This document shows positions 45,457-55,211 of a stretch of DNA of 64,000 nucleotides, piece after piece; position 1 is the stretch's first letter; each line of letters starts with the position of its first letter. The notes under the pieces are model-generated. The model had not been told where the DNA came from, searched no databases, and saw only the letters and a list, made by a program, of their open reading frames with translations. The DNA comes from Polaribacter sp. (lineage in GTDB: Bacteria; Bacteroidota; Bacteroidia; Flavobacteriales; Flavobacteriaceae), in the NCBI RefSeq assembly GCF_024639685.1, contig NZ_JAHEHX010000004.1:1-64000 (forward strand). Direction: 5' to 3'. A program made the position numbers and the translations under genes.

Positions 45457-46444
45457 AATAATCTATACTAAGTATTAATGCTATACCAATTAAGATAAAG
45501 AAAATTGCTGCCCATGTTTCTGTTTTAAATAACTCTGGTATAAAACGCTCAAAATTCTCTACAATCTTGTTACCTTCTTTATCTAGTAATACTTGTCCCT
45601 TATTTTCAACATATATTTTTTCTTTCCAAGGCCAAACAATACCCAAAGATCCTGTTATAAAACCAATAATAACAGCATTTACAATCTTGTTATATTTCTT
45701 TAAAACATACCCCAAAATATGAGAAATAGAAACTAAACCAAAAGCTGAACCAGCTGTAAAAACTGCAATAATTTTTAAATATCTTATTTTTATAGCATCA
45801 GATAATACCTCAAAATTACCTGTAAATAAATTAGTTAATACATTTAAAAGTACATTTACAGAATCTACTAATAATAGAACATAATTACCTAATAATATAA
45901 GTATAAAAGAGCCTGATAGACCAGGTAATGTCATACCAGAAACACCAATAATTCCGCATAAAAAAACAAACCATAAATTATCATTTTCTTTAGCTGGTTT
46001 TAAAAAGCTAATGGCTAAACCTAAGGTAACTCCTGCAATTAAAGATATAAAACTGGTTCTGTTCCACTTCTCAAAATCTTTACCAATGTAATATATAGAG
46101 CCGATTATCATCCCAAAAAACCAACTCCAAACATACAACCCGTAATGCTTTAAAAAATAGTCTAGAATTAGAGAAATACTAAAGTAACTAAAGATACTTC
46201 CTCCCATGATTAGCCCAATAAATTGAGCATTTGTATATTGAATAAAACTTTTAAAATTCCCTGAGACTAAAAGTTTTAAGGCTTTTAAATTTATCTTTTG
46301 AAATGAGTAAATTAAACTTTCATAAAATCCAAGCACATAAGAAACTGTTCCTCCAGAAACACCTGGAACTTTGTTAGCAGCACCCATTGCTAAACCTTTC
46401 AGGAATAGTTTAACACTCTTTAGAAAAGATCTTTCTTGTTGCAT
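45434..46444 (-). CDS. DUF368 family membrane protein (polyprenyl-phosphate translocase family)
   Basis: LKGLAMGAANKVPGVSGGTVSYVLGFYESLIYSF; GMTLPGLSGSFILILLGNY. Confidence 0.88.
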   Translation of the reverse strand: MQQERSFLKSVKLFLKGLAMGAANKVPGVSGGTVSYVLGFYESLIYSFQKINLKALKLLVSGNFKSFIQYTNAQFIGLIMGGSIFSYFSISLILDYFLKHYGLYVWSWFFGMIIGSIYYIGKDFEKWNRTSFISLIAGVTLGLAISFLKPAKENDNLWFVFLCGIIGVSGMTLPGLSGSFILILLGNYVLLLVDSVNVLLNVLTNLFTGNFEVLSDAIKIRYLKIIAVFTAGSAFGLVSISHILGYVLKKYNKIVNAVIIGFITGSLGIVWPWKEKIYVENKGQVLLDKEGNKIVENFERFIPELFKTETWAAIFFILIGIALILSIDYYGKKRKK

Positions 46445-47368
46445 TTATTTTTTTTGTACAGCTATCCTTTCCATTCCTAAAATTAAAAGAAAACCCACTA
46501 GAGCTAATAGACTTGCGAATAGTAATTGAGTATCTCCATCAAAATTAGAAGGCAATACACTTTGTTGATTAAAAGGTACTTCTTCTCCATGTGAATTTGT
46601 TCTCCAAGTAATTGTTTCTTTCCAAGGCCAAATTTTATTTAAAGAACCAATAATAAATCCTGTAAGGACAGCAAGTGTGTACTCTTTATAATTTTTAAAT
46701 AACCATTTTAGTACTTTTGAAAATGACAATAAACCAATGATTGCTCCTAAACCAACAACTGCTATCGTTTTTAGATCTTTTTCACTAACCGCTAATAAAA
46801 TAGGCTTGTAAGCACCTAAAAGCACCAAGATAAATGCACCGGAAATGCCTGGTAAAATCATAGCACATATAGCTAATGCCCCTGAAATAAACATGAATAA
46901 AAGTGATGAATTCTCACTTACTAAAGGGTTTAGAGTTGTTATGTGATATGCTGTAAAAGCACCAATTATTAGCACTAAAACAGCTATAAAGTTCCATTTT
47001 TTTATTTGTTTGGCAATATAAATAATACTTGCCAAAACCAATCCAAAGAAAAAAGACCAAAGCAAAATAGGTTCATTTTCTAACAAATACTTAATGGCTT
47101 TAGCCAAAGAAATTAGGCTAATGAATATTCCAGAAAATAAGGCCAATAAAAAATTACCATTTAATTTTTTCCAAGCAGATTTAAAGCCCTTATTCCTTAA
47201 AGTTTTAAATAAATCAACATTTATATTACTAATTGAATTTAAAAGCTCTTCGTAAATACCAGATATAAACGCGATTGTACCTCCAGAAACCCCTGGCACA
47301 ACGTCTGCCGCCCCCATTGCAATTCCTTTAAGACCTATACTTATGTAGTCTTTAATTTTTCTGCTCAT
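46445..47368 (-). CDS. DUF368 family membrane protein, paralog of its neighbour
   Basis: LKGIAMGAADVVPGVSGGTIAFISGIYEELLNSI; AMILPGISGAFILVLLGAY. Confidence 0.88.
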   Translation of the reverse strand: MSRKIKDYISIGLKGIAMGAADVVPGVSGGTIAFISGIYEELLNSISNINVDLFKTLRNKGFKSAWKKLNGNFLLALFSGIFISLISLAKAIKYLLENEPILLWSFFFGLVLASIIYIAKQIKKWNFIAVLVLIIGAFTAYHITTLNPLVSENSSLLFMFISGALAICAMILPGISGAFILVLLGAYKPILLAVSEKDLKTIAVVGLGAIIGLLSFSKVLKWLFKNYKEYTLAVLTGFIIGSLNKIWPWKETITWRTNSHGEEVPFNQQSVLPSNFDGDTQLLFASLLALVGFLLILGMERIAVQKK

Positions 47369-47600
47369 TTAATATAAATTTCTTTTTAAACGAATATAAA
47401 TTATTTTTATAAATTATCTATTTACAAACAAAAATATACATTGTAATATTGCTTTATCAAGAAAATAAAGAAAAACTTAAATTCTATGAAACATATATCT
47501 TTAGAAAAATTTAATTTTTAATATCTTTATATTAAAATTAGAGAAGTCTTTAATTTTATTCTCAGAAATATTCATATAAAATCAATTAAATAAAAAGATT

Positions 47601-48386
47601 ATGAAAAAAATAAGTCTATTAGTATTACTTTTTGCAATTGCAATCTCTTGTAAAAAAGGTAAAGAAACTACTAAGTTAAATGACGAAACTAAGCAAATTA
47701 CTGAAATAACCATCGAAAAATTAACTGACTCTCCTTCTTACACAGAAGCAGTTTTACAATTAAAAAAACCTAGTAACACAAAAAACATAAAAAATGGAGC
47801 AGTAGATTTTCAGTTTGAAGTAGCCAATTATGAATTAGGTGCACAAACTGATAGCCCTAATGCAACTATTTTAGCTAATTCTGGAAAAGGGCAACATATT
47901 CATTTTATTCTAAATAACCAACCTTACTCCGCACATTATACCCCTAATTTCACTAAAGAGCTACCAAGTGGGACACATCATTTAGTTGCATTCTTGAGTC
48001 GTTCTTACCACGAATCTGTTAAAAACAAAAATTCTGTAGTTTTTAAGAAGTTTGAAGTTGGTGAGAATCCAAAAGATACTATTGGCATAGATGTTAGTGC
48101 TCCAACATTAATATATAGTAGACCAAAAGGAACTTATAAAGGTAAAGACACAAATGCTTTATTACTCGATTTTTTTGTTTTAAACACTTCACTTTCTGAA
48201 AACGGAAATAAAGTAAAAGCAACGATTAATGGAAAGGAATTTATTATTACAGAATGGGTACCTCAGGTTGTTAAAGGATTACCAAAAGGAGAAATTACCA
48301 TAGAATTAGAACTTATAGATGCAGATGGCAATTTTATTGATGGTCCTTTTAATAAAGTAAAAAGGACAGTAACTTTAGAGGATTAA
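47601..48386 (+). CDS. Hypothetical lipoprotein
   Basis: Lipobox LLFAIAISCKKG; ...GQHIHFILNNQPYSAHYTPNFTKELPSGTHHLVAFLSRSYHES. Confidence 0.75.
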   Translation: MKKISLLVLLFAIAISCKKGKETTKLNDETKQITEITIEKLTDSPSYTEAVLQLKKPSNTKNIKNGAVDFQFEVANYELGAQTDSPNATILANSGKGQHIHFILNNQPYSAHYTPNFTKELPSGTHHLVAFLSRSYHESVKNKNSVVFKKFEVGENPKDTIGIDVSAPTLIYSRPKGTYKGKDTNALLLDFFVLNTSLSENGNKVKATINGKEFIITEWVPQVVKGLPKGEITIELELIDADGNFIDGPFNKVKRTVTLED

Positions 48387-48447
48387 AAACCTTAGCAAAA
48401 AAAAGTTACCTGCAGCTGAAGTAATTTTTTTTCAGAATAGAATACAG

Positions 48448-48480
48448 AAAAAAGCCACTATTTATAGTGGCTTTTTTTTT
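48448..48480. terminator. Terminator between convergent genes
   Basis: AAAAAGCCACTA-ttta-TAGTGGCTTTTTTTT. Confidence 0.8.
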
Positions 48481-48500
48481 AAAAAAACACTTTTCTAAAT

Positions 48501-49475
48501 TTAATATTCTAAACCAATTTTAACCCTAACTTCATCTAATAATTTCATTAATTCCTTAGAAAAGTCATAAGTCATTATTGGACTTTCTTTTTCACCTTTT
48601 CTTAACAATTGACTAAAATGATCGGTTTCAAAATTATAACCGATGCTCTTATAATTAAAGTCTAAAATTTCAGATTGATCATCTTTGGTAATTGTTACTG
48701 TAGAAGGCTCATGAAATCTAGTATTTATTTTAACCTCAGCTTTATCAAACGTAAAAATAGCCTCTGTAACTGTCTCCTCAATTAAAGTACTTTTTAAATA
48801 AGCATTTGCATTCTTGTATTGAAAAACAATGTCACAAGAAGCATCTGCTCCATTTTCGAAAAATGTTGCGTCTGCTTTTATCTCCAATGGTTTTCCTAAA
48901 GTACTTAGAGCTACAAAAATTGGATAAATACCAATGTCTAGCAAAGAACCTCCACCAACTTCTTTTTTAAATAATCTACTGTCTGTATTATATTGGGTTA
49001 CAAAACCAAAATCGGCTTTTAGCTCAATCAGTTTGCCGTATTTTTTATTTTTATAAAGATCTAATACAAGTTGGTAATGAGGTAAAAAATAGGTCCACAG
49101 TGCCTCCATTAAAAGCACATTATTTGCTTTTGCTACAGCAATCATTTCGTGTACCTCATTAGAGTTCATTGCAAAAGGCTTTTCACATAAAACTGCTTTT
49201 TTGTGTTGCAAACATAAAATAGCATGTTCTTTATGAAAACTGTGAGGTGTGGCAACATACACAGCATCCACATTTGGGTCTTCAGCTAGTGCTTTATAAG
49301 AATTATAGGCCTTATCTGCCCTAAATTTACTGGCAAATTCATTAGCTCTGTCTAGACTTCTAGAAGCTACAGCAACCAATTTTACATTATTTACATTTGC
49401 TAAATCTGTTGCAAACCTATCAGCAATTTTACCAAGACCAATTATTCCCCAATTAATAACTTTATCACTAACCAT
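48501..49475 (-). CDS. Gfo/Idh/MocA family oxidoreductase
   Basis: WGIIGLGKIADRFATDLANV, DAVYVATPHSFHKEHAILCLQHKKAVLCEKPFAMN. Confidence 0.93.
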   Translation of the reverse strand: MVSDKVINWGIIGLGKIADRFATDLANVNNVKLVAVASRSLDRANEFASKFRADKAYNSYKALAEDPNVDAVYVATPHSFHKEHAILCLQHKKAVLCEKPFAMNSNEVHEMIAVAKANNVLLMEALWTYFLPHYQLVLDLYKNKKYGKLIELKADFGFVTQYNTDSRLFKKEVGGGSLLDIGIYPIFVALSTLGKPLEIKADATFFENGADASCDIVFQYKNANAYLKSTLIEETVTEAIFTFDKAEVKINTRFHEPSTVTITKDDQSEILDFNYKSIGYNFETDHFSQLLRKGEKESPIMTYDFSKELMKLLDEVRVKIGLEY

Positions 49476-51187
49476 TATACTTCATTCAGTTTTAAATCAT
49501 TTTTATATTTAAAAAATGATTGAATTAAAATTGCAATTCCCATTACCAAAACACAGCCTAATAGATTAAGCCATAAATAAGGTAACCAATCTAAAATAAA
49601 AACGAGTATGATTATAATTTGTGTAATTATTGCAGCAATAAAAACTGCATTTCCTCTCACAAATTTTATAAAAAATGCGAGTAAAAATATCCCTAGAACA
49701 TTTCCATAAAATATAGAGCCAATAATGTTTACAAGCTGAATTAAATTATCGAATAAATTAGCAATACAAGCTACAGAAATTGCTATAATTCCCCAAACTA
49801 ACGTAAACCATTTAGAGGCTCTTACATAATGTTCCTCACTCTTATCACCCTTTACATTTCTTTTGTATAAATCTATGGCAGTTATACTTGCTAATGCATT
49901 TAACTCTGAAGCAGTAGATGACATTGCTGCAGATAAAATAACTGCTAATAACAAACCTATTAAACCTCTTGGAAGGTTATTTAAAATGAAATGAATAAAG
50001 ACATAGTCTTTATCATTAGATTCTATTTTTTTGAAATCTTTTTGTTGATTTAAAACAGTAATTAATCTTTTAGCTTCTTCTTTTAAAGCTAAATCTTTAG
50101 CATTTAAAACTTTAATTTTTTCTCTTTCTTTATCTTGAATACCATCAATAAAAAGCATTCTTTTTTCATCTTCAATTTTAGCATGTACACTTTCTAATTG
50201 CTGAAATTTAGTGCTAAATTTAGAGTTAGCAATTGCATCATTAACCTTTGGATTAAAATTTAAAGGTGCTGCATTAAATTGATAAAAAACAAAGACCATT
50301 ACACCTACTAGCAGAATAAAAAATTGCATAGGCACTTTTAATAAGCCATTAAAAATTAGGCCTAACTGACTTTCTCTTACAGATTTACCAGACAGGTAAC
50401 GTTGGACCTGACTTTGATCTGTTCCAAAATAAGATAACATTAAAAATGTTCCTCCTAAAATTCCTGTCCAGACAGTATATCTATTATTTAAATCAAAAGA
50501 AAAATCTAACACTTCCATTTTTCCACTTGCCCCTGCAATATCTAAAGCTTTACTAAAAGTTATATTTTCTGGAAGCTGGCTCATAATCATAAAAAATGCT
50601 ACCAGCATTCCAAAGAATATGATGATCATCTGCTGTTTTTGAGTCACATTTACAGCCTTTGTACCTCCAGAAACTGTGTATATTATTACCAAAAAACCTA
50701 TAATGATATTTAACACAAATAAGTCCCAGCCTAAAACAGCCGATAAAATAATAGCTGGTGCAAAAATGGTAATACCCGCTGCTAAACCTCTTTGTACCAA
50801 AAATAAAATTGCTGCGAAACTTCTTGTTTTTAAATCGAATCTACCTTCCAAAAACTCATAAGCTGTATAAACTTTTAACTTATGATAAATTGGTATAAAA
50901 ACCGCACAAATAACAATCATAGCTATTGGTAAACCAAAATAAAACTGTACAAATCCCATTCCACTGTGAAAAGCCTGACCAGGAGTTGACAAAAACGTAA
51001 TTGCACTTGCTTGTGTAGCCATAACAGAAAGACCAATTGTCCACCATTTAGAATCGTTGCCTCCTTTTATATAATCTGTAACATTACTGTTCTTGCGAGT
51101 TACATAAGTACCATAAGCAACTATAAAAACTAAAGTTATAGATAGAATGATCCAATCTACATAATGTATTTTACTTGCTACTACCAT
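49475..51187 (-). CDS. Sodium:solute symporter with a ~100-aa hydrophilic insert
   Basis: Multi-TM SSS protein; GLSVMATQASAITFLSTPGQAFHSGMGFVQFYFGLP, YFGTDQSQVQRYLSGKSVRESQLGLIFNG, ILSAAMSSTASELNALAS. Confidence 0.92.
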   Translation of the reverse strand: MVVASKIHYVDWIILSITLVFIVAYGTYVTRKNSNVTDYIKGGNDSKWWTIGLSVMATQASAITFLSTPGQAFHSGMGFVQFYFGLPIAMIVICAVFIPIYHKLKVYTAYEFLEGRFDLKTRSFAAILFLVQRGLAAGITIFAPAIILSAVLGWDLFVLNIIIGFLVIIYTVSGGTKAVNVTQKQQMIIIFFGMLVAFFMIMSQLPENITFSKALDIAGASGKMEVLDFSFDLNNRYTVWTGILGGTFLMLSYFGTDQSQVQRYLSGKSVRESQLGLIFNGLLKVPMQFFILLVGVMVFVFYQFNAAPLNFNPKVNDAIANSKFSTKFQQLESVHAKIEDEKRMLFIDGIQDKEREKIKVLNAKDLALKEEAKRLITVLNQQKDFKKIESNDKDYVFIHFILNNLPRGLIGLLLAVILSAAMSSTASELNALASITAIDLYKRNVKGDKSEEHYVRASKWFTLVWGIIAISVACIANLFDNLIQLVNIIGSIFYGNVLGIFLLAFFIKFVRGNAVFIAAIITQIIIILVFILDWLPYLWLNLLGCVLVMGIAILIQSFFKYKNDLKLNEV

Positions 51188-51190
51188 AAA

Positions 51191-51298
51191 TTAACTTGTA
51201 AAATGGTTTGTTATTAAATAGAATAAAATCAAATAAATTAGATTCGCTATTAGAACGTAAGTGTAAACTTTTTCCCAGGTGTATTTAGGTTTTTCCAT
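51191..51298 (-). CDS. Small single-TM membrane protein (35 aa) next to the symporter
   Basis: Minus-strand ORF absent from the supplied track: MEKPKYTWEKVYTYVLIANLIYLILFYLITNHFTS*; sits between two co-directional genes. Confidence 0.6.
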   Translation of the reverse strand: MEKPKYTWEKVYTYVLIANLIYLILFYLITNHFTS

Positions 51299-51329
51299 GC
51301 ATTTAATTTTATCTAATTAGTCCTATTTC

Positions 51330-53816
51330 TTATTCTTTCCCCACACTGAGCATATTTGCAAATAATTTATAAGCTCCAGAAACACCTGCAGGTAATTCTC
51401 TAAAAAAACTTAAACCTGTATAAATATAATTTCCTTTGCCATATTTGGCGATTAACAAACTACCTAATTTAGGTGTATCTCCTTTATCTTTCATTGATAA
51501 AATTGGAGTGTATTGCTCACTCCACATATTTGGATAATACAAACCTCTTTCTTGCACCCATCCTTTAAAATCATTCTCGGTAATTTTATTCGGATAATTT
51601 AACAAAGAATTATTGGGATCTAAAACAGTTACCTCTGCAAGTTCGTCTGTAACTCGATCTCTTGAAAGTTTTAATGGGTAGGGTGCTTGTACATCTACTC
51701 CCTTATTTGTGTTATACTGTACAATCATATTACCCCCATTTTTAACATATTCTAACAAGTATTTTTGCTTAAACTGCAACTCATTAACAACATTATAAGC
51801 TCTAATTCCGAGAACAACAGCGTCAAATTGCTGTAAATTTTTTTCGTTTATTTCTGTTGGATTTATCTTAATAACATCATAACCAATTTGCTGCAAACTT
51901 TCTGGAACGGCATCTCCTGCTCCTTTTATATACCCAATATTATTTCCTTTCTTTTTAATGTTTAATCGAACAATTTTTGCTTCAGAGTTCTTAAGTACGG
52001 TTTGTTTAGGAATATGACTGTAATTAATTTCTATTAATTCTTTCGTAAACATTTGTCCTTTAGATTTTGCAACTACTTGCAAATTTCCTTTAGATTGATT
52101 TTTAGGAGGAGTAACTGTAAAAACAACCATTTGCTTATCATTCTTTTGTGCAATATTAAAGCCGATTTCATTGGGTGTAACAGACCAGTCTTTTGGTATT
52201 TCTAAATTAACTGTTCCAGATACAAAATTAGCTCCTGCTCTTACTTCTACTTCAACTTTTTTAGCAATACTATCCGAAAAAACAAGTACTTTATCCTTTA
52301 GTTTAGTGGTAACACTTGGGACAATTTCGAAAGGCTCGTAAATTTCGCCTATATCACGTTTTGAGTACCTTCTAATTACATTTTTAGTAATAGTTATTGG
52401 TATATAGTTTATGACCAAATTAAAATCTATTGTAATCTCTCTTGGTGTTTCTGGTTTACCAATTAACGTTTTATCATCTACGCTATACATCCCCAAAGAT
52501 GATGCTTTCCTTAACCAATAAGGATCTGAATGATTAGCACCTTTTAAAGAAATATTCTCTTTAAATATTTTCTTTTTGTTGTTTGTTAATGAAATACCCT
52601 TATAAATATTTTTGTCTGAAGTGCTGGGTTGTATGGAAATTAATTCGATAGGATAATTACTTCTATTAATTACTTCAAAATTTACATCAATTTTTGAATT
52701 AGGAACTGCTGTAGAACTAACTGCAGATGCTTCTAAATACAACCCTAGAGATGCTGCTATAATTTCTTTAATTTGAGTTGTTTTTATTCTTTTCCAATGT
52801 TCATCTTCTAACTTATCTATCAAAGTATAAGCCTCTAGTAATTTTGGTAGGTGCTTGCCAGGATTTGTAAAATCAAAATTTTCTTCAATATCATATAAAA
52901 TATCTCCTACTTCACCTCCATTTTTTAAACGATTCCAAGTAGTATTTATACCTGAAAAAATATCATTTTTATCTTTAGGTGATTCTCCTTTTAAAAATTC
53001 TACATATTCTGTTTGAGTACCTCTTATTGTTAATCTACCAAAACCTTGACATAAATGCTGACTACTAGCCATAGATGCTAATTCGTTATTCGATACTCCT
53101 TTTAAAGGATAATAAACACCAACATCAAATTGGGTAAAGTTTTTAGAGACTGCTTTAAATTGATCTTTATCGTTGTAAAACCAAGAAGATGTATTAAAAA
53201 ATAACCTCTTTGGCTGCCAAGTATTAGTATATTCTAATTGATCTGCAAACTGATTTTCATCATTTGACAAATCAAAAGCTTCTACACTTAACATTGCAGA
53301 ACTTGTATGATGACCATGAGTTGTACCTGGAGTTCTATGATTAAATCTATTGATAATTACATCTGGCTTAAAAGTTCTAATTGCCCATACTACATCGCTT
53401 AAAACTTCATTTTTATTCCAAATTTCTAAAGTTTCATCCGGGTGTTTAGAATACCCAAAATCATTGGCCCTTGTAAATAGCTGTTCACCTCCATCTATTT
53501 TTCTAGCCGCTAACAATTCTTGGGTTCTAATAACACCTAACAACTCTCTGATTTCTGGTCCTATTAAATTCTGTCCACCATCACCCCTTGTTAAAGACAA
53601 ATACCCAGTTATTGCTTTAACTTCATTGGCTAAATAGGCAATTAAACGTGTGTTTTCGTCATCTGGATGAGCAGCAATGTATAAAGCTGTTCCTAAAAAA
53701 TTTAGTTTTTTTATTTTCTGAAAAATTTCATTCGAGGAAAGTTTATCTGGCTTTTGAGAGAAAATTGATAGATTAACACATAGAAAAGTTAAAATAGAAA
53801 AAAGTAAATACTTCAT
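51330..53816 (-). CDS. Secreted PIG-L family (LmbE-like) deacetylase, 828 aa
   Basis: Signal peptide; LYIAAHPDDENTRLIAYLANEV, LTRGDGGQNLIGPEI, HGHHTSSAML; C-terminal amidotransferase/ThuA-like region LQQFDAVVLGIRAYNVVNELQFKQKYLLEYVKNGGNMIVQYNT. Confidence 0.9.
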   Translation of the reverse strand: MKYLLFSILTFLCVNLSIFSQKPDKLSSNEIFQKIKKLNFLGTALYIAAHPDDENTRLIAYLANEVKAITGYLSLTRGDGGQNLIGPEIRELLGVIRTQELLAARKIDGGEQLFTRANDFGYSKHPDETLEIWNKNEVLSDVVWAIRTFKPDVIINRFNHRTPGTTHGHHTSSAMLSVEAFDLSNDENQFADQLEYTNTWQPKRLFFNTSSWFYNDKDQFKAVSKNFTQFDVGVYYPLKGVSNNELASMASSQHLCQGFGRLTIRGTQTEYVEFLKGESPKDKNDIFSGINTTWNRLKNGGEVGDILYDIEENFDFTNPGKHLPKLLEAYTLIDKLEDEHWKRIKTTQIKEIIAASLGLYLEASAVSSTAVPNSKIDVNFEVINRSNYPIELISIQPSTSDKNIYKGISLTNNKKKIFKENISLKGANHSDPYWLRKASSLGMYSVDDKTLIGKPETPREITIDFNLVINYIPITITKNVIRRYSKRDIGEIYEPFEIVPSVTTKLKDKVLVFSDSIAKKVEVEVRAGANFVSGTVNLEIPKDWSVTPNEIGFNIAQKNDKQMVVFTVTPPKNQSKGNLQVVAKSKGQMFTKELIEINYSHIPKQTVLKNSEAKIVRLNIKKKGNNIGYIKGAGDAVPESLQQIGYDVIKINPTEINEKNLQQFDAVVLGIRAYNVVNELQFKQKYLLEYVKNGGNMIVQYNTNKGVDVQAPYPLKLSRDRVTDELAEVTVLDPNNSLLNYPNKITENDFKGWVQERGLYYPNMWSEQYTPILSMKDKGDTPKLGSLLIAKYGKGNYIYTGLSFFRELPAGVSGAYKLFANMLSVGKE

Positions 53817-53958
53817 TTTTTGTAGTTGGTTTCCTACAAATATACTTTTTTTTATTAGTAATTAATCTTGTACAATTTTAAATGTATTCTATTTAAAATT
53901 AAAAAGAAATTGCTCATAACCTGTTAATAAATTAATTTTAAAAGTCGCTTATTAAGAT

Positions 53959-53966
53959 TATATTTG
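53959..53966 (+). promoter_or_regulatory. Candidate -7 element for dnaN
   Basis: TATATTTG matches TAnnTTTG 25 bp upstream of the dnaN ATG; -33 not obvious. Confidence 0.4.
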
Positions 53967-53991
53967 TAAATCAAATTAAGAAAAATAATCA

Positions 53992-55110
53992 ATGAAATTT
54001 ATTGTATCGAGTTCACAACTTTTAAGACAACTGCAGGTTTTAGGAGGCGTTATAAATAGCAACAACACCTTACCAATTTTAGACAACTTTTTATTTGAAT
54101 TATCTGAAAATCAGCTTAAAGTATCTGCATCAGATTTAGAGACTACAATGAGTGCTGTGGTAGATGTAGAAAGTGATAGTTCTGGTTCAATTGCAGTTTC
54201 TGCACGTTTGTTATTAGATACTTTAAAAACGTTTCCAGATCAACCTTTAACATTTAAAACTGAAGGAGACAATAAAATAGAAATAATTTCTGATCAAGGT
54301 AAGTATGATATGGCTTATTTTGGTGGAGATGAATTTCCAAAATCAGTTTCTTTACCTAGTCCTAGCAAAACAGTTGTTCCTGCAAATATTTTAGGTACCG
54401 CAATTTCTAAAACTATATTTGCTGCTGGTAATGATGATTTAAGACCAGTAATGAGTGGTGTATTTTTTCAATTTAGTTCTCAAAGTTTAACTTTTGTAGC
54501 CACTGATGCTCATAAACTGGTAAAATACTCTAGAACAGATGTAACTGCAGATCAAACTGCAGAATTTATTATGCCAAAAAAACCTTTAAATTTATTAAAA
54601 GGTATTTTAGGTGGTTCTGAAAGCGAAGTCACTATTGAATATAATGATGCAAATGCAAAATTTACGTTTGATAATATTGTTTTGGTTTGTAGATTAATTG
54701 ATGGCAAATACCCTAATTACGAAGCGGTTATACCAAAAGAAAATCCGAATAAATTAACTGTAGATAGAGCATCATTCTTAAATTCTGTTAGACGTGTTTC
54801 TATTTTTTCTAGTAAAACTACGCACCAGATTCGTTTAAAAATGGCTGGTACAGAATTAAATATTTCTGCAGAAGATTTAGATTTCTCTAACAAAGCAGAT
54901 GAACGTTTGAGTTGCGATTATCAAGGTGATGATATGCAAATTGGTTTTAACTCACGCTTTTTAAGTGAAATGTTAAACAACTTAAGTTCTAGCGAAGTTT
55001 TAATTGAAATGTCTTTACCAAATAGAGCAGGTATTTTAACACCTATTGATGGTACAGATGAAGGAGAACAAGTAACTATGCTTGTTATGCCAGTAATGCT
55101 AAACAACTAG
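53992..55110 (+). CDS. dnaN: DNA polymerase III subunit beta (sliding clamp)
   Basis: MKFIVSSSQLLRQLQVLGGVINSNNTLPILDNFLFEL; C-terminal MLVMPVMLNN. Confidence 0.97.
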   Translation: MKFIVSSSQLLRQLQVLGGVINSNNTLPILDNFLFELSENQLKVSASDLETTMSAVVDVESDSSGSIAVSARLLLDTLKTFPDQPLTFKTEGDNKIEIISDQGKYDMAYFGGDEFPKSVSLPSPSKTVVPANILGTAISKTIFAAGNDDLRPVMSGVFFQFSSQSLTFVATDAHKLVKYSRTDVTADQTAEFIMPKKPLNLLKGILGGSESEVTIEYNDANAKFTFDNIVLVCRLIDGKYPNYEAVIPKENPNKLTVDRASFLNSVRRVSIFSSKTTHQIRLKMAGTELNISAEDLDFSNKADERLSCDYQGDDMQIGFNSRFLSEMLNNLSSSEVLIEMSLPNRAGILTPIDGTDEGEQVTMLVMPVMLNN

Positions 55111-55150
55111 TTTTAGATAGTTTATATTTAAAACAATTTAAATATTAATA

Positions 55151-55196
55151 CCACAATAATTCTGATTTTAAACTCAGAATTTATTGTGGTTTTTTG
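55151..55196 (+). terminator. Rho-independent terminator after dnaN
   Basis: CCACAATAAaTTCTGA..TCAGAATTTATTGTGGTTTTTT-type hairpin. Confidence 0.75.
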
Positions 55197-55211
55197 ATTA
55201 CATTTACTTGT

